This document shows, piece after piece, positions 43,932 through 51,980 of a stretch of 64,000 nt of DNA. The first letter of the stretch is position 1, and each line of letters starts with the position of its first letter. Location of the stretch: positions 62,001 to 126,000 of the forward strand of contig JACVCO010000003.1 in the NCBI GenBank assembly GCA_016741995.1, read 5' to 3'. The position numbers were made by a program, and so were the translations under genes. Source of the DNA: Hydrogenophaga sp. (GTDB lineage Bacteria; Pseudomonadota; Gammaproteobacteria; Burkholderiales; Burkholderiaceae_C). The notes below the pieces were generated by a model. That model was given only the letters and a program-made list of their open reading frames with translations, was not told the origin of the DNA and did no database searches.

Positions 43932-44291
43932 TCACCCGGCGGGGCCGCGCAACTGCGAAACGAGGTGGGCCGGCACGCGCAACGGCAGCGCCAGCAGGTG
44001 GAACGACAGCGCCTTGCCGTGGCTGTCGAGGTTGAGCGAGTCGTTGACACCGCCGTCGAGCACGTCGTCGAGCACGAAGTTCATGGCGTGCAGACGCGGC
44101 AGCAGGTGGCGTTGCACCGAGGTGGGTTGGCGGTGGCGGAAGTGTTCGCGCACCAGCGCTTCCGTGATCTGCGCTTCGATCAGCGCGTAGAGCGCGGGCG
44201 TCCACGCGATCACGCTGATGTTGGAGCGATCGCCTTTGTCGCCGGTGCGGCCGTGGGCCGCGCGCCAGAGGGGCACGGTGAGTTCATTCAT
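43932..44291 (-). CDS. AtuA C-terminal-domain-like protein
   Basis: 119 residues matching the small domain that follows the main domain in long AtuA/DUF1446 proteins (starts LWRAAHGRTGDKGDRSNISVIAW; ends around FHLLALPLRVP). Here it is a separate gene that overlaps the AtuA-like gene by 8 bp. The two presumably form one enzyme. Function is unknown beyond its link to acyclic terpene or acyl-CoA catabolism. Confidence 0.85.
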   Translation of the reverse strand: MNELTVPLWRAAHGRTGDKGDRSNISVIAWTPALYALIEAQITEALVREHFRHRQPTSVQRHLLPRLHAMNFVLDDVLDGGVNDSLNLDSHGKALSFHLLALPLRVPAHLVSQLRGPAG

Positions 44292-45645
44292 CCCCGGCCT
44301 CCACCATCACGAAGCGCGTGGGCACGGCCTCGCGCGGCACCAGACAGGACACCGTGCCCAGCGTGGGCCGCAGCGCGGTGCGGATGCCACCGCCACCCGC
44401 GGGCCCGCAGGTGTAGAGCGCCGTGACCTCGCGCAGCAGTTGCGCGGCCTGCACCTTGTCGGTGTGGCGCATGGCCAGGCGCAGGCGCACATCGTCTGCG
44501 GTGGTGCCGTGGTGTTCGCCGAGCCAGCGGCCGTGGTCGTCGGCCCACACACTGGCCACGCCGATCAGGTCGGCGCGCAGCGTGGCGCCGCCCAAGCGCT
44601 CGCGCACGATGTCGGCCGCCAGGCGCGCGCGCGCCTCGGCACGGGCCCCGGCGTAAGAGACCTCGCCCTCGGCCAGCCAGCCGCTTTCATGGCACACATT
44701 GACCTTGAGCCGCTCGGGCCGCGGGTGCCCGCGCACGCCGCGCAGGCGCACCCGGTCGGGGCCGATTTCATCGACCTCGGCCTCGCCGATATCGGCCACC
44801 ACGTCGGGCGTGAGGTAGGCCGTCGGGTCGTGCAGTTCGTAGAGCAGTTGCTCGGTGACGGTGTGGCGGTCCACCACGCCCCCCGTGCCTTCGGGCTTGG
44901 TGATGACGCAACTGCCGTCGGCGTGCAGTTCGGCGATGGGGTAGCCCACGCGCGCGAGGCCAGGCACGTCCTTCAACCCCGGGTCGGCGTAGTAGCCGCC
45001 TGTGACCTGGGCGCCGCATTCGAGCAGGTGGCCGGCCATGGTGGCGCCGGCCAGGCGGTCCCAGTCGTCGAGCCGCCAGTTGAAGTGGTGCAGCGCCGGG
45101 CCGAGCGCGAGCGCCGGGTCGGCCACGCGCCCGGCCACCACGATTTCGGCGCCCGCGCGCAGCGCATCGGCGATGGACTCGGCACCGATGTAGGCGTTGG
45201 CGCTGACCACGCGCAGGCCGTTCAGGCCATCGCCCATGGATGCATCGAGCGCGGTGCGGTGGGCTTCGCCACTCACGTCGTCGCCCTCGATCACCGCCAC
45301 GTGCGGCGCGCGCAGGCCCAGCTCGCCGCACAGGCGGTGAATGCATTGCGCCGCCCCGCGCGGGTTGGCGGCGCCGAAGTTGCCCACGATGCGGATGCCG
45401 TGCGCCAGGCAGCGCGCAAGCACCGGGCGCAGCATGTCCTCCAGCAAGGGTTCGTAGCCGCGCGACGGATCGTCGCGGCGCGCCAGTTGCGCGAGCGCCA
45501 GCGTGCGCTCGGCCAGGGTCTCGAAGATCAGGCAGGCGGGGCCACCGGCGCGGATCAGCGCGTCCACCACCGGGCCGGCGGCGTCGGCCCGGTCGCCCGA
45601 GAAGCCGGCCGCAGAGCCGATCCGCAATGTCTCCTGTCTTGTCAT
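44284..45645 (-). CDS. AtuA-like (DUF1446) acyclic terpene utilization family protein
   Basis: 453 residues with the DUF1446 hallmarks G-S-A-A-G-F-S-G-D-R near the N-terminus, NFGAANP and VAGRVADPALALGP. AtuA is required in Pseudomonas for growth on citronellol and geraniol, though its reaction is not known. Comamonadaceae paralogues often sit beside Bug proteins and LysR regulators, suggesting uptake and use of carboxylates. First gene of the operon, divergent from a LysR gene. Confidence 0.88.
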   Translation of the reverse strand: MTRQETLRIGSAAGFSGDRADAAGPVVDALIRAGGPACLIFETLAERTLALAQLARRDDPSRGYEPLLEDMLRPVLARCLAHGIRIVGNFGAANPRGAAQCIHRLCGELGLRAPHVAVIEGDDVSGEAHRTALDASMGDGLNGLRVVSANAYIGAESIADALRAGAEIVVAGRVADPALALGPALHHFNWRLDDWDRLAGATMAGHLLECGAQVTGGYYADPGLKDVPGLARVGYPIAELHADGSCVITKPEGTGGVVDRHTVTEQLLYELHDPTAYLTPDVVADIGEAEVDEIGPDRVRLRGVRGHPRPERLKVNVCHESGWLAEGEVSYAGARAEARARLAADIVRERLGGATLRADLIGVASVWADDHGRWLGEHHGTTADDVRLRLAMRHTDKVQAAQLLREVTALYTCGPAGGGGIRTALRPTLGTVSCLVPREAVPTRFVMVEAGDE

Positions 45646-45691
45646 GGGGCGGCACTGTAGGCGGTGGCCACTGATTCGGGAAACTCAAAAT

Positions 45692-45709
45692 GCCGATACA
45701 TTGATCGGC
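45692..45709. promoter_or_regulatory. Inverted repeat, candidate LysR-type operator
   Basis: GCCGAT-acattg-ATCGGC, a perfect 6-6-6 inverted repeat that ends one base before the LysR gene's ATG, in the 65-bp gap to the divergent AtuA-like operon. The position would allow autoregulation; the T-N11-A pattern of LysR boxes was not strictly matched. Confidence 0.5.
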
Positions 45710-45710
45710 C

Positions 45711-46613
45711 ATGCAGATCAATCTTTCCACCCGAGAACTGCGCGCCTTCGTGGCGCTGGCCGAGCAACGCAACTTCACGCGCGCGGCCGCGCAGTGCCAT
45801 TTGTCGCAGCCCGCCTTCTCAGCGCTCATCCGCGCGCTGGAAGAGCATGTGGGCGGCCGACTGTTCGACCGCACCACGCGCCAGGTGGAGCTCACCGTGG
45901 AAGGCAGTGCCTTTCTCGAACCCGCCGCGCGCCTGCTGCGCGACGCCGACGCCGCCGTGGGCGACGTGCGCGATCACGTGGCGCGCCGGCGCGGCCGGGT
46001 GGCCATCGCCGCCCTGCCCTCGCTCGCCGCGGGCTGGCTGCCGCCGCTGCTGGCGCGCTTCCACCGCGATCACCCCGGCATCGAACTCGACGTGGCCGAC
46101 GTGCTGTCCGACGACTGCGTGGCGCGTGTGCAGGCCGGGCACGCCGACTTCGCCCTCGCCTCGACCCGCGCCAACGCGAGCGGCCTGCGCACCGAACGCT
46201 TCTGCGCCGACACCTTCCACGCCGTGTTCCGCAAGGACCACCCGCTCGCGGCCAGCGCCGGCAAGGTGAAGCTGTCCGAGCTCGGCGCCTGGCCCATCAT
46301 CCAGCTCGCGCGATCGAGCAGCGTGCGCCAGTACGTCGAGGCCGCGATCTACCCCAACCGCCTGCAGACGCTGCTCGAACTCGAGCAGCTGAGTTCCGTG
46401 GCCGCGATGGTGCGTGAGGGCCTGGGCATCTCCATCGTGCCCACGCTCACCCTCTTCCACTTCGACCACAAGGACCTGCGCGCCCGGCCCGTGGTCTCCA
46501 CCGGGCTCAAGCGCCAGGTGTTCCTGGTGCGCCGCGCGGACCGCGCACTCTCGTCGGCCGCGCAGGGCTTGTACGAGTTGCTGATGGCGCACAAGCCCGG
46601 CGTGGGGCGTTGA
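45711..46613 (+). CDS. LysR-family transcriptional regulator
   Basis: 300 residues: HTH at 1-60 ([25 protein letters not shown]) and a type-2 periplasmic-binding-like effector domain (about 92-295, [14 protein letters not shown]...). Divergent from the AtuA-like operon and most probably its activator, with a small-molecule inducer. The HTH and effector domain are complete. Confidence 0.95.
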   Translation: MQINLSTRELRAFVALAEQRNFTRAAAQCHLSQPAFSALIRALEEHVGGRLFDRTTRQVELTVEGSAFLEPAARLLRDADAAVGDVRDHVARRRGRVAIAALPSLAAGWLPPLLARFHRDHPGIELDVADVLSDDCVARVQAGHADFALASTRANASGLRTERFCADTFHAVFRKDHPLAASAGKVKLSELGAWPIIQLARSSSVRQYVEAAIYPNRLQTLLELEQLSSVAAMVREGLGISIVPTLTLFHFDHKDLRARPVVSTGLKRQVFLVRRADRALSSAAQGLYELLMAHKPGVGR

Positions 46614-46650
46614 GCAAGCCCCACCCTGTCTTGGGTGGTTGCTGCGCAAC
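46613..46650 (+). other. Two mutually exclusive hairpins upstream of the Gdx/SugE gene
   Basis: Hairpin 1: AGCAA(gcc)CCACCC-TGTCTT-GGGTGGTTGCT (46613-46643). Hairpin 2: GTTGC-TGC-GCAAC (46638-46650) re-uses its right arm, so only one can form. It directly follows the LysR stop codon. It could be a terminator for lysR or a regulatory switch for the exporter gene. Confidence 0.45.
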
Positions 46651-46714
46651 AAACGCCGCGGCCGGGGCCCTTGGGCTCCAATCCCTCCATCGTCAACACG
46701 CATGGAGAAACAAC

Positions 46715-47035
46715 ATGAACTGGACGCTGCTGTTCATCGCCGGTCTGCTGGAAATCGGCTGGGCCATCGGACTGAAATACACCGAAGGCTTCACGCGCCT
46801 GTGGCCCTCGGTGGGCACGGTCGGCGCCATGGTGGTCAGCATCGCGCTGCTGGGCCTGGCCATGCGCACGCTGCCGGTGGGCACGGCCTACGCGGTGTGG
46901 ACGGGCATCGGCGCCGTGGGCACCGTGATCCTGGGCATCGTGCTGTTCTCGGAACCCGCCACGCTGGCACGGCTGGGTTGCGTGGCGCTCATCGTGGCCG
47001 GCATTGCCGGCCTCAAGCTCACCTCGGCAGCGTGA
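46715..47035 (+). CDS. gdx: Guanidinium exporter Gdx (SugE, SMR family)
   Basis: 106 residues with four membrane helices. The N-terminal helix has the SugE/Gdx type sequence [19 protein letters not shown], with the conserved Glu (residue 14) that binds the proton and cation. GFTRL instead of the EmrE-type residues and the [12 protein letters not shown] segment support Gdx over EmrE. It expels guanidinium in exchange for protons. The gene overlaps the end of the convergent sensor-kinase gene by 17 bp. Confidence 0.93.
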   Translation: MNWTLLFIAGLLEIGWAIGLKYTEGFTRLWPSVGTVGAMVVSIALLGLAMRTLPVGTAYAVWTGIGAVGTVILGIVLFSEPATLARLGCVALIVAGIAGLKLTSAA

Positions 47036-48356
47036 CGCTCACCGCCAGCCCCGGGTGCGCGTTGCGGATCTCCAGCCGCCCGCCGTGCGCCTGCGCCACC
47101 AGCCGGCACAGGTAAAGCCCCAGCCCCACGCCACCGGCTTCGCGCGTGCGGGCGCTGTCGGGGCGGTAGAAGGCCTGGGCGAGGTGGGCGATCTGTTCTT
47201 CGGGCACGCCGGGGCCGTGGTCGCGCACCACGAAGCGCAGGCCATCGGCGCCGGCGGCTTCCAGGCGCAGCTCGGGTGGGGTGTCGGCACCGCCGCCGTG
47301 GCGCAGTGCGTTGTCGAGCAGGTTGCGCAGCAGCAGGCGCACACGCACGCGGTCCAGTGAGGCGCCGGGCACATCGGCCCCCAGGTGCAGGGCGATGTGC
47401 CGCGCGGACGGGTGCGACGCGACCAGTTCGTCGATGACCTCGCGCGCCAGCGTGGCCGGCTCGGTGGGTTCGCGGTGCAACGCGGCGTGACGGCCCGCCA
47501 GGCGTTCGCTCTCCAGCAGGTCGCTGATGAGGCGGGCCATCTCGCCCAGGTCGCGCAGCAGGGCCTCGCGTTGCGGGTTCACCTCGGGCGATTCGGGCAG
47601 CAGCTCGGTGTTGAGGCGCGCGCGCGTGAGCGGGCTGCGCAGTTCGTGGCTGATGGCCAGCAGCAGCGCGCGCTGCGCCTGCAGCATCTGCTCGATGTCC
47701 TGGCCCATGGTGTTGACGGTGTCGGCCAGTTCGCCGAGCTCGTCGCGCTGGCGCCGCGGGGGCAGTTCGATGGGTTGCGAGAAATCGCCCGCGCCGAAGC
47801 GCATGGCACCGGCGCGGATGGCGTCGAGCGGGCGCAGCAGGCGGCGCACGTAAAGGAAGGCCAGCGTGGTGATCGCGAGCAGCGCCACCAGCGCGAACAG
47901 GAACAGCCTCGGCCGGCGTTCGATCGCGGCGTCGTTCAGGCCGAATTCGATCAGGTGGCCGTCGGCGGTTCGGCGCTGCGTCAGCGCCTGCCAGTCGGCG
48001 TCGTCGTTCCAGTCGCCGGCGCCGTCACCGCGGTCTCGGCGCCAGTGCGGTCGCGGCAGATCGGGGTGCGAGCGCCATTGCACCGCGGGGCCGGTGATGT
48101 CGATGGTGATGATGGGCAGGCGCTCCACCAGCGCGCGCGCCTTGTCCACATCGGGCCTGCCCTGGGCCGCCACGTCGTTGGCGAGCCGGGTCACGTAGTC
48201 CATCAGCAGCGGGCGGCCGGCTTCCTTCCAGCCCAGAGTGAAGGCTTTCTGCGCGCCGCCCACGAAGATGAAGGCCACCAGGAACGCCAGCAGCAGGAAC
48301 ACGCACAACAGGCGCAGCTTGATGGAATGGCGCCAGCGACGCCGCGGTTCGCTCAT
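47019..48356 (-). CDS. Sensor histidine kinase (CpxA-like)
   Basis: 445 residues. Two transmembrane helices bracket a periplasmic domain of about 130 residues (16-155), then HAMP ([21 protein letters not shown]). The phospho-acceptor His is in [10 protein letters not shown], the N-box in N-L-L-D-N-A-L-R-H, and G boxes in D-H-G-P-G-V and G-V-G-L-G-L. Overlaps the regulator gene by 4 bp. The co-encoded CpxP/Spy-like protein suggests envelope stress sensing. Confidence 0.93.
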   Translation of the reverse strand: MSEPRRRWRHSIKLRLLCVFLLLAFLVAFIFVGGAQKAFTLGWKEAGRPLLMDYVTRLANDVAAQGRPDVDKARALVERLPIITIDITGPAVQWRSHPDLPRPHWRRDRGDGAGDWNDDADWQALTQRRTADGHLIEFGLNDAAIERRPRLFLFALVALLAITTLAFLYVRRLLRPLDAIRAGAMRFGAGDFSQPIELPPRRQRDELGELADTVNTMGQDIEQMLQAQRALLLAISHELRSPLTRARLNTELLPESPEVNPQREALLRDLGEMARLISDLLESERLAGRHAALHREPTEPATLAREVIDELVASHPSARHIALHLGADVPGASLDRVRVRLLLRNLLDNALRHGGGADTPPELRLEAAGADGLRFVVRDHGPGVPEEQIAHLAQAFYRPDSARTREAGGVGLGLYLCRLVAQAHGGRLEIRNAHPGLAVSVTLPR

Positions 48357-49039
48357 GGTGTCGGTGCGCGGCGCAGCGCAAGCGAGTAGCCGGCGTTGCG
48401 CAGCGTCTTGATGCAGTCCAGCGGCTCGAGCTTCCTGCGCAGGCGGCTGACCACGATGTCCACCGCGCGCGTGAGCAGCTCGGCCTCGTGCCCGCGCAGG
48501 TGGTTGAGGATGTCGTCGCGGCTGAGCACGCGGCCCGCGTCGCGCGCGAGCAGCAGCAGCAACTCGAATTCGGTGCCCGTGAGCTCGATCACCGTGCCCT
48601 GGCGGCGCACTTCGCGCCGCGCGGGGTCGATGCTCAGGCCATCGAAGCGCAGCACGCCGGGGTCGGGCGCGGGCGCGGCCACACGGCGGCGCAGCACGGT
48701 CTGCAGGCGCGCCACCAGCTCGCGTGGCTCGAAGGGCTTGGGCAGGTAATCGTCGGCCCCGAGCTCCAGGCCGACGACGCGGTCCATCACGTCGCCGCGC
48801 GCGGTGAGCATCACGATCGGCAGATCGCTTTCGCGGCGGATGGTGCGGCACAGCTCGAAGCCATCCATCTCGGGCAGCATCACATCCAGGATGGCGGCGT
48901 CGAAGCCGCCGCGGCGCAACTGGGCCAACCCCTCGCTGGGCCGCAGGGCCTGCACCAGCGCCAGGTCGAAACGCTGGAAATAACTCGCCAGCGGGGCGCC
49001 AAGCTGTGCGTCGTCGTCGATCAACAGGATGCGGGGCAT
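48353..49039 (-). CDS. OmpR-family response regulator (CpxR-like)
   Basis: 228 residues: receiver domain with D-D-D at 8-10, phospho-Asp in A-I-L-D-V-M-L-P (about 52), Lys in L-P-K-P-F, then a winged-helix DNA-binding domain (about 130-225, LTGTEFELLLLLARDAGRVLSR). The pair with the sensor kinase controls its targets, probably including its own operon. Confidence 0.96.
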   Translation of the reverse strand: MPRILLIDDDAQLGAPLASYFQRFDLALVQALRPSEGLAQLRRGGFDAAILDVMLPEMDGFELCRTIRRESDLPIVMLTARGDVMDRVVGLELGADDYLPKPFEPRELVARLQTVLRRRVAAPAPDPGVLRFDGLSIDPARREVRRQGTVIELTGTEFELLLLLARDAGRVLSRDDILNHLRGHEAELLTRAVDIVVSRLRRKLEPLDCIKTLRNAGYSLALRRAPTP

Positions 49040-49060
49040 GCGCGCATTCTCACACCGCGC

Positions 49061-49363
49061 TCACACCACAGCCGTCGCCTGCAGCGAGCGGTGGCGCAGG
49101 ATGAGCCGGCGCACGCGGCGCTGCTCGCGCAGCTCCAGCGCGTCGAAGCGCTCGGCCATGCCCAGCAGCGCGGGCAGCACCGGCACGGCCTGCTGCGGTG
49201 CGCGGCGCGACAGGCGCGACCACAACCACATCGCGTGCTCGCGGTCGAAGCGCGGTCCCCACATCAGCGCCAGCACCTCGTCGTGCGGGTTGTCGGTGCC
49301 GGCCAGCAGGGCCTGGCCGTGTTCGCGCAGCGGGTGCGCAAGGGCTTGCAGCGCGGGCGACAT
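49061..49363 (-). CDS. Hypothetical protein in Cpx-like operon
   Basis: 100 residues, not recognised. Start ATG has a GAGGCGGCC ribosome site inside the preceding gene's end, 7 bp between genes. Predicted mostly helical, rich in Leu/Ala/Arg, with a basic C-terminus (EQRRVRRLILRHRSLQ). No signal peptide or membrane segment. Position between a Spy/CpxP-like protein and its response regulator argues for a role in that circuit. Confidence 0.65.
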   Translation of the reverse strand: MSPALQALAHPLREHGQALLAGTDNPHDEVLALMWGPRFDREHAMWLWSRLSRRAPQQAVPVLPALLGMAERFDALELREQRRVRRLILRHRSLQATAVV

Positions 49364-49370
49364 GGCCGCC

Positions 49371-49835
49371 TCAGCCGCGCTGGAACCAGCCGCGGCGCTT
49401 GTCGAGGAACTCGCGCACCTCGGCTTGCTGGGTGGGGTTGAGGCTGTCGTAGAAATCGGCCAGCGCGTTGATCACCTCGGGCGTGGCGATCTGCAGCACG
49501 CGGGTCTTTTCGTCGAGCAGGTGGAGCGCGCGGGCGCGGTCGAACTTCTCGCCGCCCACCAGGGCACGCATTTCCTCGCGCGGGTGGCCGGTCTGGCCGA
49601 TCATCGCGGCCCGCTGGGCGACCAGCTTGTCGGCCAGCACGTCGAGCTTCTGGCGCTGCTCGGTGCCCAGGTCGAGCTTGCGGCTCACGCGGTCCACCGC
49701 CTTGCCGCGCCACTCGGCCACTTTCTCGGGCGAGGCCGAGCCGTGGTGATCGCGCGTGCCGCAGGCCGCCAGGCCCCCCGCGAGCACGGTGATGCTGGTG
49801 AGGCCGATGAAGGTGCGCTTGAGCCAGGGTTTCAT
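49371..49835 (-). CDS. Spy/CpxP-family periplasmic lipoprotein (LTXXQ motif)
   Basis: 154 residues with a lipoprotein signal (L-A-A-C, Cys25), then helical repeats with LTXXQ-type motifs LGTEQRQKL and LNPTQQAEV. CpxP holds back CpxA until misfolded proteins draw it away; Spy is an ATP-independent chaperone. Being an acylated form is uncommon for CpxP, which is soluble. It heads the four-gene operon with the two-component system. Confidence 0.88.
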   Translation of the reverse strand: MKPWLKRTFIGLTSITVLAGGLAACGTRDHHGSASPEKVAEWRGKAVDRVSRKLDLGTEQRQKLDVLADKLVAQRAAMIGQTGHPREEMRALVGGEKFDRARALHLLDEKTRVLQIATPEVINALADFYDSLNPTQQAEVREFLDKRRGWFQRG

Positions 49836-49903
49836 GACGTGTCCTTTCGGGACGGTGTTGAACATGGCCGCGATGGTGCGCGGCGGCCGCCGACACGGGG
49901 TCT

Positions 49904-49940
49904 CGTCGCGGTATCGCTTCTTGTCGTTTTGTTTCGGCGC
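49904..49940. promoter_or_regulatory. 10-bp-phased TCG repeats between the divergent spy-like and lprI-like genes
   Basis: On the plus strand TCG recurs at 49914, 49924 and 49934 with partly similar decamers, i.e. one helical turn apart (minus strand CGAAACAAAA-CGACAAGAAG-CGATACCG). OmpR-family regulators bind phased direct repeats, so this may be the operator of the adjacent response regulator. Similarity among copies is weak. Confidence 0.35.
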
Positions 49941-49975
49941 AGAATGCCCCGCACTTGTCCACCCGGGAGACGCCC

Positions 49976-50407
49976 GTGCGCCGCACCACCGCTCTGCTCT
50001 GCCTGTCGCTGGCCCTGCCCTGGGCGGCCGCCACCGCGCCCACCACGCCCCCACCCAACGAGCTGCCCGCCGATTGCAGCAAGGCCGAGACGCAGCGCCA
50101 GATCAACGCCTGTGCGTACGCCGATTTCGAGCACGCGCAGGCCGCCTACGCGGCCACCTACCGCGATCTGTCGAACGGGTTGGACAACGCGCAGCGCACC
50201 CTGCTGCGCAGTGCCCAGACGGCCTGGCTGCAATACCGCACCGCGGCCTGCGATTTCGAGGCCGCGGGCGTGCGCGGCGGCAGCGCCGAGCCGATGGTTC
50301 GCCTGCAGTGCCAGTCGCGCATGACGCGCGAGCGCACAGCCGAACTGCGCCGGCACCTGAGCTGCCCCGAAGGCGATGTGAGCTGCGTGCGCCCGACCCG
50401 GCGCTGA
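49976..50407 (+). CDS. LprI-like (DUF1311) secreted protein
   Basis: 143 residues from a GTG with GGGAGACGCCC upstream. The signal peptide ends near residue 20 and is followed by the Cys-containing DUF1311/LprI domain (CSKAETQRQINACAYADFEHA, then LRSAQTAWLQYRTAACDFE and Cys pairs). The family includes a mycobacterial lysozyme-inhibiting lipoprotein; in most bacteria the role is unknown. Four or more Cys suggest disulphides. It lies divergent to the Cpx-like operon. Confidence 0.85.
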   Translation: MRRTTALLCLSLALPWAAATAPTTPPPNELPADCSKAETQRQINACAYADFEHAQAAYAATYRDLSNGLDNAQRTLLRSAQTAWLQYRTAACDFEAAGVRGGSAEPMVRLQCQSRMTRERTAELRRHLSCPEGDVSCVRPTRR

Positions 50408-50413
50408 CCCGGC

Positions 50414-50432
50414 CCGGTAAGTGGCCGGTAAG
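50414..50432 (+). promoter_or_regulatory. Direct repeats CCGGTAAG-TGG-CCGGTAAG
   Basis: Two exact 8-bp direct repeats with an 11-bp period, about 50-68 bp before the MipA ATG. Tandem GGTAAG-N5-GGTAAG has the layout of PmrA/QseB-type boxes bound by OmpR-family regulators, and such a regulator is encoded two genes downstream. The likely operator for autoregulation of this operon. Confidence 0.6.
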
Positions 50433-50481
50433 ACGATGGCCCGGAGCATGGCGTCCTTTCCATTCCGTGAGGACATCGCCC

Positions 50482-51297
50482 ATGCAAGCCCCCCGATCCA
50501 TTGCCTCCCGCTTTCACGCCCGTGTCACCGTGCCCGCCCGGGCGTCGGCCATGGCCGCGACGATGGCCCTGTCCCTCCCCGCCCTGGCTCAGGAAGACAC
50601 GCAGTCGTCGTGGGGCCTGGGCGTCGGTGTCTCGAGCGGCCAGACCGCCTACCGCGGTGTCGACCGCGACAACGCGGGGTTCCCGCTCATCCAGTACGAA
50701 AACCGGTACGTGGAGGTCTTCGGTCCGCGCGTCGGCCTGAAACTGCCGGGCTGGCGCATCAGCGATTCGCAGCAGCTCAAGTTCAGCCTCGTGGGCCAGT
50801 ACGACCTGGGCGGTGGCTACGACGCCGGGGACTCGCCCGTCTTCTCGGGCATGGCCGAGCGCAAGCGCAGTTTCTGGCTCGGCGGCAAGGTGGAGTGGGA
50901 GAATGCCCTGGTCAATGTCAGCGCCGAACTGCTCGGTGACGCATCGGGCCACAGCGAAGGCCGGCTGTTCAGCCTCGGGCTCGACCGGACCTGGCGCGTT
51001 GGCCAGCAGTGGATGCTGACGCCGCGCGTGGTCGCCACCTGGCAGGACAGCAAATACGTCGACTACTACTACGGCGTGCGGGCCGATGAAGCCACCGCGG
51101 GCCGCTCCGCGTACCGGGGCGAATCGGGTGTCAATGCCGAGGTGGGGTTGCGCGCCATGTACATGATCGACCGCAACCAGTCCGTGTTTGCCGACGTGGG
51201 CGTGAGCCGCCTGAACTCGTCGATCAGGAACAGTCCGCTGGTGGACCGCTCCACCGAGAACCATCTCTTCCTGGGCTACCTGTATCGCTTCCGATGA
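50482..51297 (+). CDS. MipA/OmpV-family outer-membrane protein
   Basis: 271 residues. Signal peptide with cleavage near A-L-A-Q, then SSWGLGVGVSSGQTAYRGVDRD and alternating beta-strand pattern; ends with Phe-Arg after LFLGYLYRF, typical outer-membrane barrel end. MipA scaffolds murein synthesis in E. coli; OmpV-like members act in envelope stress or antibiotic exposure. The gene overlaps the response-regulator gene by ATGA, so barrel, regulator and kinase are one operon. Confidence 0.9.
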   Translation: MQAPRSIASRFHARVTVPARASAMAATMALSLPALAQEDTQSSWGLGVGVSSGQTAYRGVDRDNAGFPLIQYENRYVEVFGPRVGLKLPGWRISDSQQLKFSLVGQYDLGGGYDAGDSPVFSGMAERKRSFWLGGKVEWENALVNVSAELLGDASGHSEGRLFSLGLDRTWRVGQQWMLTPRVVATWQDSKYVDYYYGVRADEATAGRSAYRGESGVNAEVGLRAMYMIDRNQSVFADVGVSRLNSSIRNSPLVDRSTENHLFLGYLYRFR

Positions 51298-51980
51298 ATC
51301 GAATTCTTCTGGTTGAGGACCACGACCGTTTTGCCAGGCTGATCTGCCAGGGGCTCACGGCCAGCGGCATCGCGGTCGACGTGGCCGACCGCATCGGTGC
51401 GGCCTGGGCCGCCCTGTCGCAGGTGCCTTACCAGGCGGTGGTTCTCGACCGGGGTTTGCCCGATGGCGACGGCCTGGCCCTGCTGCAGCGCATGCGCGCA
51501 TCGGGGGTGGGCATTCCCTGCCTGGTGCTGACGGCGCGCGATGCCTTGAGCGACCGCGTCGAAGGCCTGGACGCGGGGGCCGACGACTACCTGCCCAAGC
51601 CCTTTGCCATGGATGAACTGGTCGCCCGCGTGCGGGCCCTGCTGCGGCGGCCGGTGGAGCCCCGCACGCTCGACCCGAGCGCGGGCGACCTCCGCCTGCG
51701 AACCGCGCCGGGCACGCTGTGCTGCGGCGACGAAAGCGTCACGCTGGCACCGGCCGAGATGCAGATCATGTTGCTCCTCGTGCGACGGCACGGCGAAACC
51801 GTGCGCCGCAGCGCCCTGGAAGCCGCGGGCTGGGGCATGAGCGAGGCGGTCACCCCGAACGCGCTCGACGTCGCGCTGCACCGCCTGCGCCGCAAGCTGC
51901 AGGCCATCGGGTCGCGTCAACGGATCGTCAACGTCAGGGGGTTCGGCTATGCGCTTCGCGAAGAGGGCCCGGATGAATAG
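51294..51980 (+). CDS. OmpR-family response regulator (QseB/TctD-like)
   Basis: 228 residues: receiver with Glu-Asp at the acidic pocket, phospho-Asp in V-V-L-D-R-G-L-P (about 51), L-P-K-P-F Lys, and a C-terminal winged helix ending NVRGFGYALRE. It partners with the sensor kinase immediately downstream (8-bp overlap). It probably regulates the mipA promoter where 11-bp-phased direct repeats are found. Confidence 0.95.
   Translation: MNRILLVEDHDRFARLICQGLTASGIAVDVADRIGAAWAALSQVPYQAVVLDRGLPDGDGLALLQRMRASGVGIPCLVLTARDALSDRVEGLDAGADDYLPKPFAMDELVARVRALLRRPVEPRTLDPSAGDLRLRTAPGTLCCGDESVTLAPAEMQIMLLLVRRHGETVRRSALEAAGWGMSEAVTPNALDVALHRLRRKLQAIGSRQRIVNVRGFGYALREEGPDE

Noticed and set aside
43932..45645. 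Suspected frameshifted atuA gene
   Set aside because: Both parts have good starts and an 8-bp overlap; split AtuA is, as far as I recall, a normal arrangement in this family, so not called a pseudogene.
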